A stretch of 64,000 nucleotides of DNA from Heterohyrax brucei (taxonomy: Eukaryota; Chordata; Mammalia; Hyracoidea; Procaviidae). Below are positions 54,681 through 64,000 of the stretch, one piece after another (positions within the stretch are counted from its first letter, which is position 1; each line of letters opens with the position of its first letter). The DNA is taken from contig CM053141.1 of assembly GCA_028571685.1 (NCBI GenBank), positions 72,649,833 through 72,713,832 of the forward strand, in the 5' to 3' direction. The position numbers and the translations under genes are program-made. The notes beneath the pieces were generated by a model. That model did not search any database and was not told the DNA's origin. It saw only the letters and a program-made list of their open reading frames with translations.

Positions 54681-55199
54681 TATTGTTTAGCCTGAAAGAT
54701 GCAGCCCACACACATTTATATATCTAGTATTATCTTATACATGCTTTACACAAGCGTTATAGTAGCCATCTGTATAGAGTGAAAAGCTGCTCAGATGTAC
54801 ACCTACAGTCTCCTAGATCAGGCTTTCCAAATACCTACATTAAATTTGGCAGAGCATTCTGTGGCCAGGTAAACTGGGAACATTCTTCATATCGTATACA
54901 TTTCTTTGATAATCATAACTTATTAACATGTTAATGTGTCTGAGAAGTCTTACAACAGAAATACTTGCTTAACTTGGTTTAATCCAGTTTTCTGACATAC
55001 TGTGTCCCCTCTAACACTTATTAATATACCTATGACCAGATCCCTAGAATTAAAAATACATTACTGGAAATGTTTCCAAGATGCACCACTTAAGGGAACC
55101 TGGGTCACTGCTGGACCATCTCGGTCTACCTTGAAGAAGACCCTGGCTGGGTAGATGGGCTTGTGTATAGCTGTTGGGTGTCAGCACGATGAAAGTCAG
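54681..55199. other. No recognisable feature
   Basis: No named repeat or exon. Confidence 0.4.
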
Positions 55200-55365
55200 T
55201 GATTCTGGATAAGACTGCATCAGGATCACCTAGGGTGCTTTACAAAAATGCAGAGTCCTTGGTTCCACCCGAAAGCTGCTGAATATGACAAGGAAGAGGG
55301 AGTAGAAATGTGTATTTTACATGAGCATCACAAGCATCAGACTAAAGTTTGAGAAGCATTGAATA
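55200..55365 (+). mobile_element. MER5A DNA transposon
   Basis: 'gcatcaggatcacctagggt' with 'gctttacaaaaatgcagagt', 'ccttggttccacccgaaag' and the right end 'agactaaagtttgagaagca' match a non-autonomous hAT-Charlie MER5A over most of its length. Confidence 0.8.
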
Positions 55366-55582
55366 GATATTGGGAGTTAAATTCAAGCAGGTAGTAGGAG
55401 GCCTTAGTTACTACTTCCTTTCAGTCTCTCAGTGTCCAGAGCTGATTTAGCACATCACTGAGAGGACTAAGAGAAATCTTTCCCAGTCTGTTCACACTGG
55501 AGGTGCTAGCGGACAGATTAGAGGGCTGCTGTCAGTCATAGTTTAGTGTGGGTTCCTTTCATCAGAAGGCTTTCTCTTCCAG
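55366..55582. other. No recognisable feature
   Basis: Short spacer without gene or repeat. Confidence 0.4.
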
Positions 55583-55775
55583 ACCTGGAGGAGTGTGAAT
55601 GGTTAAGGCACTCAGCTGCTAAGCAAAAGGTTGGAGGTTCAAGTACATCCAGAGATACCTCAGAAGAAAGGCTAATGACCTACTTCTGAAATGTCAGCCA
55701 TTGTAAATGCTACAGAGCACAGTTCTTCTCTGACAAACATGGAGTCTGTAAGAATTGGAATGAATTATGTCAACT
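55583..55775 (+). mobile_element. AfroSINE, long subtype, full length
   Basis: Head 'gtgaatggttaaggcactca', 'gctgctaagcaaaaggttgg', box B 'gaggttcaagtacatcc', middle 'gatacctcagaagaaaggct', body 'agagcacagttcttctctga', tail 'agaattggaatgaattatgt'. Confidence 0.9.
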
Positions 55776-57145
55776 GTCATTTTGTTGTGATTTGGGGATT
55801 TCTAATACCCTGGATCTCAGGGAATAAACATCTTGATCTCTAAAGGAGCTGTTTTGGCCAAAGCATGGTGTCTCTTGGGAAAACCACATTTTATGGCTTG
55901 ATTCCCAAGCAGTGACATTTTTACACAGAAGAATTCAGGTAACAGATGATATTGAAAGAAAAAAGTCCTGCAAGGCTATGCAGCCTCCGGGCTCAAGGTA
56001 TAAAAAGGAACGAATTATCCTTGAGTTAGGAGAGGGAGAGTATATTAGGAGCTGATTAGAAGAGCCCTACTGATGTTACTATTAATAATATTTAGAGTCC
56101 CCTTGGAAATATAATGGGCCCCAGGCTTTGCTCTAAACTTTCAGAACGTACATGGATCTCTCCAAGGGCTACATAAGCCCCAGTCTCCAATTTATAATGC
56201 AGAGTTTTCACCAAGGTCGTAGGCTTTGTCACCCCTGAAAATGTAAACGTATGCCTCTGGAGTTAGCCTGGAGGCCCATCTCAAGATGTAACTGTCTCTT
56301 AAGACAATAAGAGAAACATTATGGTTATTTCTTCCATTTTGCTGTATAAGTTGTGTACAGTTTCCCCTTGGTAGTCTCTTGTGGGCTGACTCTACGCATG
56401 TACTGTGTTGTGTGTCCTGCATCATAATCTGGTTGTCTCTCTTTCCACATTGATGTGCAGAGCTCTCTTTTTGTTGGCTAGACTTTATATTCCCCAACTG
56501 TGAAAACGGTTGGTTGAATTTCAGCTGTCCCATGTCAAGTAGTAACGTGAGCCTCCTTAAGAAATGAGGACAGGCTGAGTTGTATCAATTTGGTGCAGCC
56601 AATGGGAGCTTGCTGGGGGCAGTTGGAGAAAAAGGAAGAAGTAGTTTCTGAGCCTGGCACATACTGGGCAAAAGCTTCAAGGTCATGAGGCAGTGGGCAT
56701 GAAGACCCTCCCTGTGTTGATCCTGACCGTGTCTGCTCTCTGCTGAGGTGACTCACTTAACTTATGCAGGTCCCCTTCCCCTCAAGGTACACCAGTGGTG
56801 GCACCTGGCTGCTCACTGAAAAGTTGACAACTCCGTAGTACTTGCCAACATCCTTTCCCCTCCGGTTAAGACCCACCTCCATCTCTTCCACCACACCCAT
56901 CTCCTTTCTGTTCTTCCTGGAGGGAGGGATGAAACAACGCAGGGAGCTCATAGACTGAAGGTCATGAGGGAAAGTGTGCCCGGGGACAGCTTAATGTGGT
57001 GCTGACGAAAAGCAAGTGTGCAGGGCTTTGTCTGGTTTTGCATGACGCTGTGCCATGTAACCCAGCAGCCTCTCCAAACCTCGTCTTCCAGTTCTTTCCC
57101 TCACTCTCAATGGTCCCTCATGCTCTAGCCCTAGAACAATAGGGA
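55776..57145. other. Repeat-poor DNA
   Basis: About 1.4 kb without a recognised transposon. Minus-strand frames of 113, 73 and 64 codons show no domain. Confidence 0.45.
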
Positions 57146-57366
57146 ACACCACCACCAGGTGCCACTGAGTGAGTTCTGACTCATTGCAACCCCATCCGTA
57201 CGTGTCCTAGTAGAACTGTACTCTGCAAGGTATGTGAGGAATGATTTTTTGGAAGTAGGTCATCACACCTTTCCTCAGAGGCACCTCTGGGTGAACTTGA
57301 ACCTCCAGACTTTTGGTTAGCAGACAAGCATGTTAATCATTAACCGTTATGCCACCCAGGGACTCC
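57146..57366 (-). mobile_element. AfroSINE, long subtype, full length
   Basis: Tail 'caggtgccactgagtgagtt', 'tcctagtagaactgtactct', middle 'ggaagtaggtcatcacacct', 'cagaggcacctctgggtgaa', box B 'cttgaacctccagactttt', head 'gttatgccacccagggactc'. Confidence 0.92.
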
Positions 57367-58069
57367 AGAAAAACAGCAGTGGTATGTCACTAATTCAGGA
57401 GAGTTGTTAGTGAGTTACAAGAATTTGATTCCCCTCCTGGGAGTATTTGCTTTGTAAAACACAGAGGGCAAGGGGCAGGAGCGGAGGTTGGAGCTCTCAG
57501 ACCATTTTCTTGACCTTCATGTCTGGCCTATTCCAATACAGAACTTCTAGATGAATCACAACATTTCGGCTGAGTTAAAAAAGTTGATAAGTAAGGGAAA
57601 GGACAAGTGATTGTTAAAATGACATCATCACAATGATGATCCAGTAGACCAAGTAACCTTCCAAGTGTAGCTGTCTGAGCAGACACTCTCGTGTTCTTCT
57701 CCAGCTCACTTCTACACCACACATACTAGCTATTGCTCTCCTCCTTTGGGCAAGACTCAGCACTACTCCACATAAAAGGAAAGGTTGGTTGGTTTGTTTT
57801 GCTTTTAGCTACTATTTCCCTTTAAGGAGGACAAAGAAAGAACTATACGTGCAGTATGTGCTCGTTATTTCCACACGTTCTCTTTACTCTTTTAGACTTT
57901 CTGCTGGGCATTGCACCCACCTGTGAAGCAAACCTCAAGCGACACTTCCTGATCACTGTCATCTTCCAGCTCCCCTACTCCACCTCCCCAGCCTCAAATC
58001 GGGGCCATTCTATCCCAAGCTTCTCTCTGTTCCCAGTATGTCTGGCACCACTGGGAAGGTTTGAGTTTT
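57367..58069. other. Repeat-poor DNA
   Basis: No named repeat. The 78-codon frame at 57856-58092 runs into a SINE head. Confidence 0.4.
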
Positions 58070-58116
58070 TCATTAAACGGTCCAGTGCTTAACCATTCAT
58101 GCACCCAGGGATCTCC
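58070..58116 (-). mobile_element. AfroSINE head fragment
   Basis: 'aacggtccagtgcttaacca' followed by 'ttcatgcacccagggatctc' is the reversed head of the long subtype. Body and tail are absent. Confidence 0.7.
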
Positions 58117-60236
58117 TTTTGACACAGTGACCCATTTTACCTTTTTCTGTCCAGGAGTAGCTGATCCTCAGGGGAAATGAGTCACTTTGTATCCACAACA
58201 GTACAGGCAATCCCCGAACATCAGAGCTTTCCACTCATTCACAGTTCTTGAACAGGCTTTGAAGAAAACTTACCAAAGCAGTTACCTCTGGGTTAACACC
58301 TGGCATGAGGCGGTGCAGCCTGAAATATAACTTTACTAACCACTTCAAAGTCACTGGAGATATGGGTTTGAAACAGAAAGATCATTTTCCTCTAACCACA
58401 ACAGTGTGCTTTTTTCCAGCAGAGCAGTAAGTGAGCCCTGAAGTCCCATAGAATCCCATCGTCTTCTTGAGTTAGCGCCAAGCTGCCGTTTCCTCTGCTT
58501 CCACTCAAGCTTCTCATTAGCAGACCTAATGTGACCATACCTGATAAATCAAGTATGGGCTGGTTGTCTCCTGAAAGATTGAGTTTGCCTTCATTCTCCA
58601 TACCATGTGCAAGTGAGCAGTAATTCATACTTTGCGTGGACACCAGTAGCTCAAACACTGGTAAGTGAAACATTCAATAGAAGCTCACTTCCCCCTCCTA
58701 TGTGTGAAGGGAGCATGGATGCCCACTCTCAGGTGTCAATCGTCTTGAATCATGCTGCTGTCCTGTTTAGGTAATGTTTGTTCCAAAGTCACATCTCCCA
58801 TTAAGCTAAATGATGCCTTTCGGCAGTGTGCCTTTAAAATGTTAGACTGTGTTTGAATAGAAAACAACTTGCATGCAAAAATGTATAAGCCTATTTTGAT
58901 GGTGGGTTATATAACTAGGGTTAAGTGTATACATATTTCAAGCTACTATTTTTAATCAAGAGTTTTCAAATAATTACAGCCTAAAGGAAAGCACACTAAA
59001 AATTTTAACAAGAACTGTCTTCAATGTAATGGATAATTACTAAAGAATAAGTAAATAATGTTTAAGAGTAGAAAGTAGAGAAAGGTGACATAGTTAAAAT
59101 CTGTCAGTTTCACAGAGCACAGCGACTTTCCCTTCAGCTGCCATCTCCCGTCACCTGTCTACTGCCCCTCCCAGCTCAGCCTGGAATGTGATGACCTTCT
59201 GCATTTCCCTTCCATTTCACTCTATCAAAACCTGCCCAGTGGAACCCCAACTGCTCTGATGGTGAGACAAATAGAGACTCCTGGACAGAGCTTGAGAAAA
59301 ATACAGAACAAAATTCTAACCCCAAAAGAAAAGAGGATCAGATTTACTGGTCTGACAGAGATTGGAGAAACTCGGAGGGTATAGCTTTTGGACACCCTTT
59401 TAGCTCAGTACTGAAGTCACTCCTGAAGTGCACTTTTCAGCCACAGATTGGACAGGCTTATGAAGGGGTAAAAAAAAAAAAAGGCCTGATGGAAAAGATC
59501 TGAAACTGATAGCCACAATATTGCAAATGTAACTTCAGTGTCACAAGCTTTCAGATTATTCATTTAACTTACTGGATTGAATAATATTACAGTCTAGGGA
59601 AAGAAGCTGTAACAGGAGTTTTTTCAGCCAGGCTGTGGACAAGGAAAGATTTTTGACAGTGAGGGTATTGTTGTTGAGGGTATATGGAGTATCTCTTTCT
59701 AACCCAAAGGAAATCTTACTAGCATAGAAAGGTTTGAAGCTATGAATGAAAGTCTGCCAGTGAACATGAGCTATGCTTACGTAAGTATACTGTTTATTAA
59801 AAAAAAAAATTAGTTGTGTTCCAGGATTTTAAGTGGTCTTAGACATGTAGTCAATATAACACATGAGATTATTTAAGCATCTGGGAACATTAGTAAGAAT
59901 GAACGCTGAAAGATACACACACATACCATATCTGTAACGTACACACTATAGTCTTACGTTAAAAGGATGGACAATGACAGAGCAGAAAAGAGCCCTGAGG
60001 ATCTGGGAAGACTTCAGGACCAGGGTATCCAAGGCCACTGCTCTCAGGTACCCCAGGACATCAGGAGAAGGAAACTGGGGAAAGGCTGTAAAACTAGGTA
60101 ACGTGCAGGTAATTGGTGATGATAATTTCTGGAGTTTTTGTTTTCAAAATCTCAAGTGCCTTGTGTATCTCAAGGCCTGGGTAATCTGCCTACCTCTCTG
60201 GTCTCTAATTTCTTTACAGTACCTCCTACCCTAGCT
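58117..60236. other. Two-kilobase repeat-poor block
   Basis: No transposon recognised; A-runs at about 59469 and 59800 are short. The 58690-59100 part is AT-rich with motifs such as 'taattaca' and 'catgcaaaa'. No exon is supported. Confidence 0.45.
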
Positions 60237-60402
60237 CAAGAAACCCTGGTGGCATAGTGATTAAATGTTACAGCTGCCAAGCAAAAGGTCAGCGGTTTAA
60301 ATCTGCCAGGTATTTCTTGGGAACTCTGTGAGGCAGTTCTATTCTGTCCCATAGGGTTGCTCTGCTATGAGTCAGAATTGACTCAGTGGCAGTGGGTTAC
60401 CA
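60237..60402 (+). mobile_element. AfroSINE, short subtype, full length
   Basis: Head 'gaaaccctggtggcatagtg', 'cagctgccaagcaaaaggtc', body 'ggcagttctattctgtccca', tail 'ctatgagtcagaattgactc' and 'agtggcagtgggtt'. An extra 'tctgc' before the tail is a small insertion. Confidence 0.94.
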
Positions 60403-60500
60403 GGTACCCTGACTCTAGCTCTTTGTTTTCCAGCCAGGGATCTTTACAACTGTATTTTCCAGACTTCAAACATATTTTTCGTTCCCCCACCTCCTCTTCT

Positions 60501-60740
60501 CAGAAGTCCTTGGGTGGTACAGATGGTTAACGTGTTCAGCTGCTAACTGAAAGTTTGGAGGTTTGAGTCTACCCAGCGGTACATTTGAAGAAAAGCCTGC
60601 AGATCTACTTCCCAAACTCAGCCACTAAAAGCTCTGTGGGTCGCCATGAGTCGGATCCGACTCGACGGCACTTGGCTGGAGCATAGTTTTACTCTGACGT
60701 ACATAGGGTTGCCATGAGTCAAAATCAACTCAACAACAAG
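60501..60740 (+). mobile_element. AfroSINE, long subtype, with a second tail inserted
   Basis: Head 'agtccttgggtggtacagat', 'cagctgctaactgaaagttt', middle 'cctgcagatctacttcccaa'. The body is then interrupted after 'gctctgtgg' by a 40-base tail segment (60640-60679) before it continues with 'agcatagttttactctgacg' and its own tail 'gccatgagtcaaaatcaact'. Confidence 0.92.
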
Positions 60741-60899
60741 CGATTCTCCTACTTAACTCTTACGAATCCTTCATGAAGATGTGGCAGGGTTACAAGTTCT
60801 GAGAAGCCACTAGGACTCCTCAGACTGGACAAGATTCCCTGATCTCACAAATACTTTACTTCTCCTTTAAAACTGCTTATCCTCATTTGTAATTATGTG
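60741..60899. other. No recognisable feature
   Basis: Short spacer between a SINE and an RTE. Confidence 0.4.
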
Positions 60900-61780
60900 T
60901 TCATGTGATCTGTATGCTGAGCAAATAATCCAAGAAGCTGGATTAGATGAAAAAGAAAGTGGTGTCAGGATTGGTGGAAGACTTGTTAATAACCAGCAGT
61001 ATGCAGATAACATAACCTTGCTTGCTGAAAATGGAGAGGACTTGAGGCACTTATTGATGAAGATCAAAGACAATAGCCTTCAGTGTGGATTACACCTCAA
61101 CATACAATAAATAAATAAATATTTCTCACAGCTGGACTGACAAGCAACATCACGATAAAGAGAGAAAATACTGAAGTTGTTGAGGATTTCATAACACATG
61201 GCTCCACCGTCAACACCCCTGGAAACAGCAGTCAAGAAATCAAAGTCATATCTCATTGGGCAAATCTGCTGCAAAGGACCTCTTTGGTGCTGAAAGGCAA
61301 AAATGTCACTTTAAGGACAAAGGTGTGTCTGACTCACCAGCCATGGTGTTTTGGTCACCTCCTGTGCATGTGAGAGCTGGACAACGAATAAGGAAGACCA
61401 AAGAAGAATTAAGGCCTTTGAATTATGCTGTTGATGAAGAATATTGAACATATCCCAGACTGCCAGCAGAATAAACAAATCTTTCTTGGAAGAAGTACAG
61501 CTGGAATGCTTCTTAGAATCAAGGATGGTGAGACTGTGTCTCACATGCTTTGAACATGTTATCAGGAGGGAACAAACTCTGGAGAAGGATATCACCCTTG
61601 GTAAAGTAGAGCAAAAAAGAGGAAGACCCTTGATGAGACAGATTGACACAGTGGCTGCAAAAACAAGCTCAAGCAGAACACTGATTGTGAGGTCCTGAAT
61701 AGCTCAGGACCATGCGGTGTTGTATTCTGTTATGCATAGAGTCGCTACGAATTATGACTGACCCAATGGCACCTAACAAT
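60900..61780 (+). mobile_element. RTE LINE, 5'-truncated after the palm
   Basis: It starts at 'gatctgtatgctgagcaaat' and includes QQYADNITLLAENGED (motif C with the last Asp changed to Asn). The post-RT region with 'aagaagtacagctggaatgc' and the tail 'gtcgctacgaattatgactg' with 'ggcacctaacaatg' follow. Open frames at 60895-61110, 61256-61447 and 61444-61698 are remnants in different frames. It is inactive. Confidence 0.92.
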
Positions 61781-61794
61781 GAAGAATTTGTACA

Positions 61795-61945
61795 ATCACT
61801 GATTTATGTCTGTCTCCCTCACTGTTCTATAAGCACACAAGGATGGGACCACATCTGTTTGGTTAATATTCCTTCCCAGTGCCAAGCACAGTGTTTGGCA
61901 CATGATACGTGCTCAATAATGTTTACTGATTATGTGAGTCAATTT
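61795..61945 (+). mobile_element. L2 LINE 3' end
   Basis: 'gtctgtctccctcactgttc', 'ataagcacacaaggatggga', 'tcccagtgccaagcacagtg' and 'tttggcacatgatacgtgct' with 'caataatgtttactga' match the L2 terminus. Confidence 0.75.
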
Positions 61946-62050
61946 ATAATTAATCTCATTGAGGCAGCTCAGGAGATTCAACAAACTGTGACCTTGAAAA
62001 GCTGTCTTAATCTCTCTAATCCTGTTTCTTTGTCTTTAGTATGGCACTTC

Positions 62051-62489
62051 TACCATTTGTCTGTCCACTTGTCATACTGTGGTAGCTTCTGTGTTGCTCT
62101 GATGCAACCCAAGAGGGTCCTCTCCTGTAGACAGGTTTCAGCTGAACTTCCAGACTAAGATGGACTAGGAAGAAAGGTCTAACAATGAACTTCTGAAAAT
62201 AAACCAATGGAAACGCTGTGTTTCACAGAACATTGACCAAGATTTTGCATCACTTACTTTGGACATACCACCAGAAGGGACCAACCTGTGAAGCGGGACA
62301 TCATATTTGATACAGTAGAAGGCCAGGAAGGAAACTCTCACTGAGATGGATTGACACAGTGGTCACCACAATGGACTCAGACATAGCAAAGATCATCAAG
62401 ATGGTGCAGAGTCAGGCAGTCTTTCAATCTGTCATACACAAGGTCGACATGAGTTGGAGCCCACTGAGTGGCAACTCACAACAAACACA
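62051..62489 (+). mobile_element. Internally deleted RTE, both ends kept
   Basis: 5' leader: 'tgtctgtccacttgtcatac', 'tgtagacaggtttcagctga', 'gatggactaggaagaaaggt', 'cttctgaaaataaaccaatg'. At about 62235 ('cagaacattg') it switches to the 3' coding end: 'gcatcacttactttggacat', 'agaagggaccaacctgtgaa', 'gagatggattgacacagtgg', 'tcaatctgtcatacacaagg'. The terminal tail follows. Confidence 0.87.
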
Positions 62490-62574
62490 ACCCCATAAAG
62501 CCCATTGCCGTGAAGTCCATTGCAACCCACAGTAACTCTATAGGATGGAGTAGAACTGCCCCATAGAGCTTCCT
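62490..62574 (-). mobile_element. AfroSINE, 3' half
   Basis: Tail 'aagcccattgccgtgaagtc', 'cattgcaacccacagtaact', body 'ggatggagtagaactgcccc' and 'atagagcttcc'. The head is missing. Confidence 0.88.
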
Positions 62575-62695
62575 AAGTACTAATAATAGTACTTTTTCAT
62601 ACAGTTGTTTTGAGGATTAAAAGAAATAACACATGCAAGTCACTTACTACATATCTAGCACATAAAACACACAAGTATTTATTGCCATATTTTTG
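62575..62695 (+). mobile_element. MIR SINE 3' part
   Basis: 'ttgttttgaggattaaaaga' with 'aataacacatgcaagtcact' and 'tagcacataaaacacacaag' is the MIR 3' end. Its core is lost, possibly when the AfroSINE inserted beside it. Confidence 0.72.
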
Positions 62696-63297
62696 TGCAA
62701 ATTTAAAGCATGCGTCTACATTTGTTTGCTGACCAAGTCCCCCCTCCAATGAGGTATTTTACTAAGTGCCACTGAGCCAATTTTTCTTTTTCATGTTGCT
62801 GTCAAAAAACTTAGCGTAGCACATGTAAGGAGTGCACATATCGCAGGGGGAGGGTGTGGTTGGCCACCAAATGCAGACGATGCACTTCTTTGTGTCAAAA
62901 TACGGCATTATTATTAATATTACTACTTATCTTTAGACACTAGCTTTTTCATTTATAAACTGATGATTTGTAATGTTCCTTCTGTCTTTAAACAAGCTAT
63001 GACTTCTACCTAATCCTCAGAGAAAAGCTCTTTGTTCTCTGGATTTGTCAACCTGGCAACTTTAGCAATCGATATATTAACATTCTTGCCAGTTTAAAAA
63101 AAAAATCATACAGGAACCAGCAATGATTCATCATCAACTTGTAATAATAGCCATGGATTTAGAGCACGATCATAATTATTTTATGAGCTTGCTTTCAATG
63201 TTTTAAAAGTTTTTATTCTTCTTATAAGTTTCCAGAAAGTAAGAAGCAGAGATAATTTGAGATGGTAAAGTGTCTTTCTCATCTCTACTACTAAAGA
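62696..63297. other. Repeat-poor DNA
   Basis: No transposon recognised. The 63110-63220 part is AT-rich and has the look of non-coding conserved sequence, but this is only an impression. Confidence 0.4.
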
Positions 63298-63420
63298 AAC
63301 CAACCGAATCAACCCACTGCCATCAAGTCAGGTCTGACTCATGGCAACCCTAGAGATTGAAGTAGAACTGTCCCACAGAGTTTCCAAGGAGCGCTTGGCA
63401 GATTTCAGCTGCCAACCAAG
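63298..63420 (-). mobile_element. AfroSINE, short subtype, head truncated
   Basis: Tail 'aacccactgccatcaagtca', 'ctgactcatggcaaccctag', body 'gaagtagaactgtcccacag', 'tttccaaggagcgcttggca', box-B region 'gatttcagctgccaacc'. The head is cut. Confidence 0.92.
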
Positions 63421-64000
63421 AGGAATGTGTTTTCTCTTTTGATGATCCGTCTTACCTGAAGGAATAAAACGCAAACCAGAAGTAACGTGTCCGTGTTACA
63501 TGAGTCAAAATATTCAGTGGAGGCCTGTGTTCCACTCTTCTATTTGCCAACTCTATTATATATGTTTCTGGATGTAAACCCACTTCAAAGAAGTAATGTT
63601 CGTTCTAGTAATTGGATAAGTTATGTATGTTGTTTCACTCCCATTGAAAATCAGGGTCTGTGCTCTTATAATGCACAATAGAGAATTTTATGTCCATGTT
63701 ATGCAGGAGATAGATGAGCCTCTATGACAAAAGAAAATCACTGAAAAATCTTGCAGTTAACCAGGCCCAAACCAAGGCCAAATAGGCCCAAAGGTTTGAG
63801 CCACATGACCAGACACCCCACATTCCTTTGCTTACTTGCCAAGTCCTGTGAGTAGGAGCTAGACTTTTGTTTGCTTCCCGTAAATACATCCTTATTGATA
63901 ATGTCAATAAGGTAAATTTCATCACCCAATTGGAATGGCGCCATCTTTAAGCGGGCAGTGTTTCGCCTTCCAGAAAAACAGAACAATACACCACAGTTTC
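63421..64000. other. No recognisable feature
   Basis: Minus-strand frames of 67 and 82 codons overlap near 63722-63986 in two frames. Neither resembles a known protein. No repeat is recognised up to the window end. Confidence 0.45.

Noticed and set aside
60895..61110. Host reverse-transcriptase gene
   Set aside because: It is a broken RTE fragment with YADN in place of YADD and surrounding frameshifts.
1..64000. CRISPR array, operon or prophage-like system
   Set aside because: No regularly spaced identical repeats or compact gene clusters occur. Base composition and repeats are mammalian.

Overview
The window is mammalian nuclear DNA, almost certainly from an afrotherian and most likely a proboscidean or close paenungulate. 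The evidence is the repeat content. There are about 40 AfroSINE copies, the tRNA-derived SINEs whose 3' tail matches an RTE LINE. There are also at least five sizeable RTE LINE copies of the elephant RTE1 type, and L1 elements with the long 3' UTR typical of afrotherian L1s. Eutherian-wide fossils are mixed in: MIR, L2, MER5-like DNA transposons and MLT1-like MaLR LTRs. Species and family names come from recognising sequence by eye; no database search was run.

I find no host protein-coding gene, exon or RNA gene that I can support. Every open frame that encodes recognisable protein lies in an RTE LINE (endonuclease or reverse transcriptase remnants), and all of these are broken. The window therefore reads as intergenic or deep intronic DNA: repeat-dense blocks separated by repeat-poor stretches.

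Layout. 1-2540: an old L1 3' end interrupted by RTE tails and AfroSINEs. 2540-7980: sparse SINEs, a CA microsatellite and one MaLR LTR. 8214-12648: a nested stack in which an MLT1-like LTR holds an AfroSINE and an L1 3' end, and the L1 in turn holds an AfroSINE and a nearly full-length (about 3.1 kb) RTE LINE. 12650-24000: L1 and L2 fragments, a second RTE (15958-17322), two ancient LTR-like repeats and SINEs. 25378-26242: an L1 3' UTR, followed by about 2 kb that is repeat-poor. 28285-32715: SINEs, an internally deleted RTE and a minus-strand RTE. 33130-34283: a second nest, a MER5-like element holding an MLT1-like LTR that holds a younger solo LTR. 34500-41000: SINE-dense. 41000-43880: repeat-poor. 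43885-44860: a candidate LTR with promoter-like architecture. 45379-50832: SINEs, two internally deleted RTEs and a 1.3 kb L1. 52477-54273: a third long RTE ending in a perfect 53-bp tandem duplication. 55200-63420: MER5A, SINEs, a fourth plus-strand RTE and a fifth internally deleted RTE.

How the parts relate. AfroSINEs are thought to be mobilised by the RTE machinery, because both end in nearly the same tail; that shared tail is visible many times here. No autonomous RTE copy in the window could be active: the longest has lost its reverse-transcriptase catalytic motif, and the copy that retains it is 5'-truncated and frameshifted. The most notable pattern is five RTE copies that keep both ends but lack the roughly 2-3 kb middle, with some breakpoints clustering. 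No new biological system is evident beyond this.
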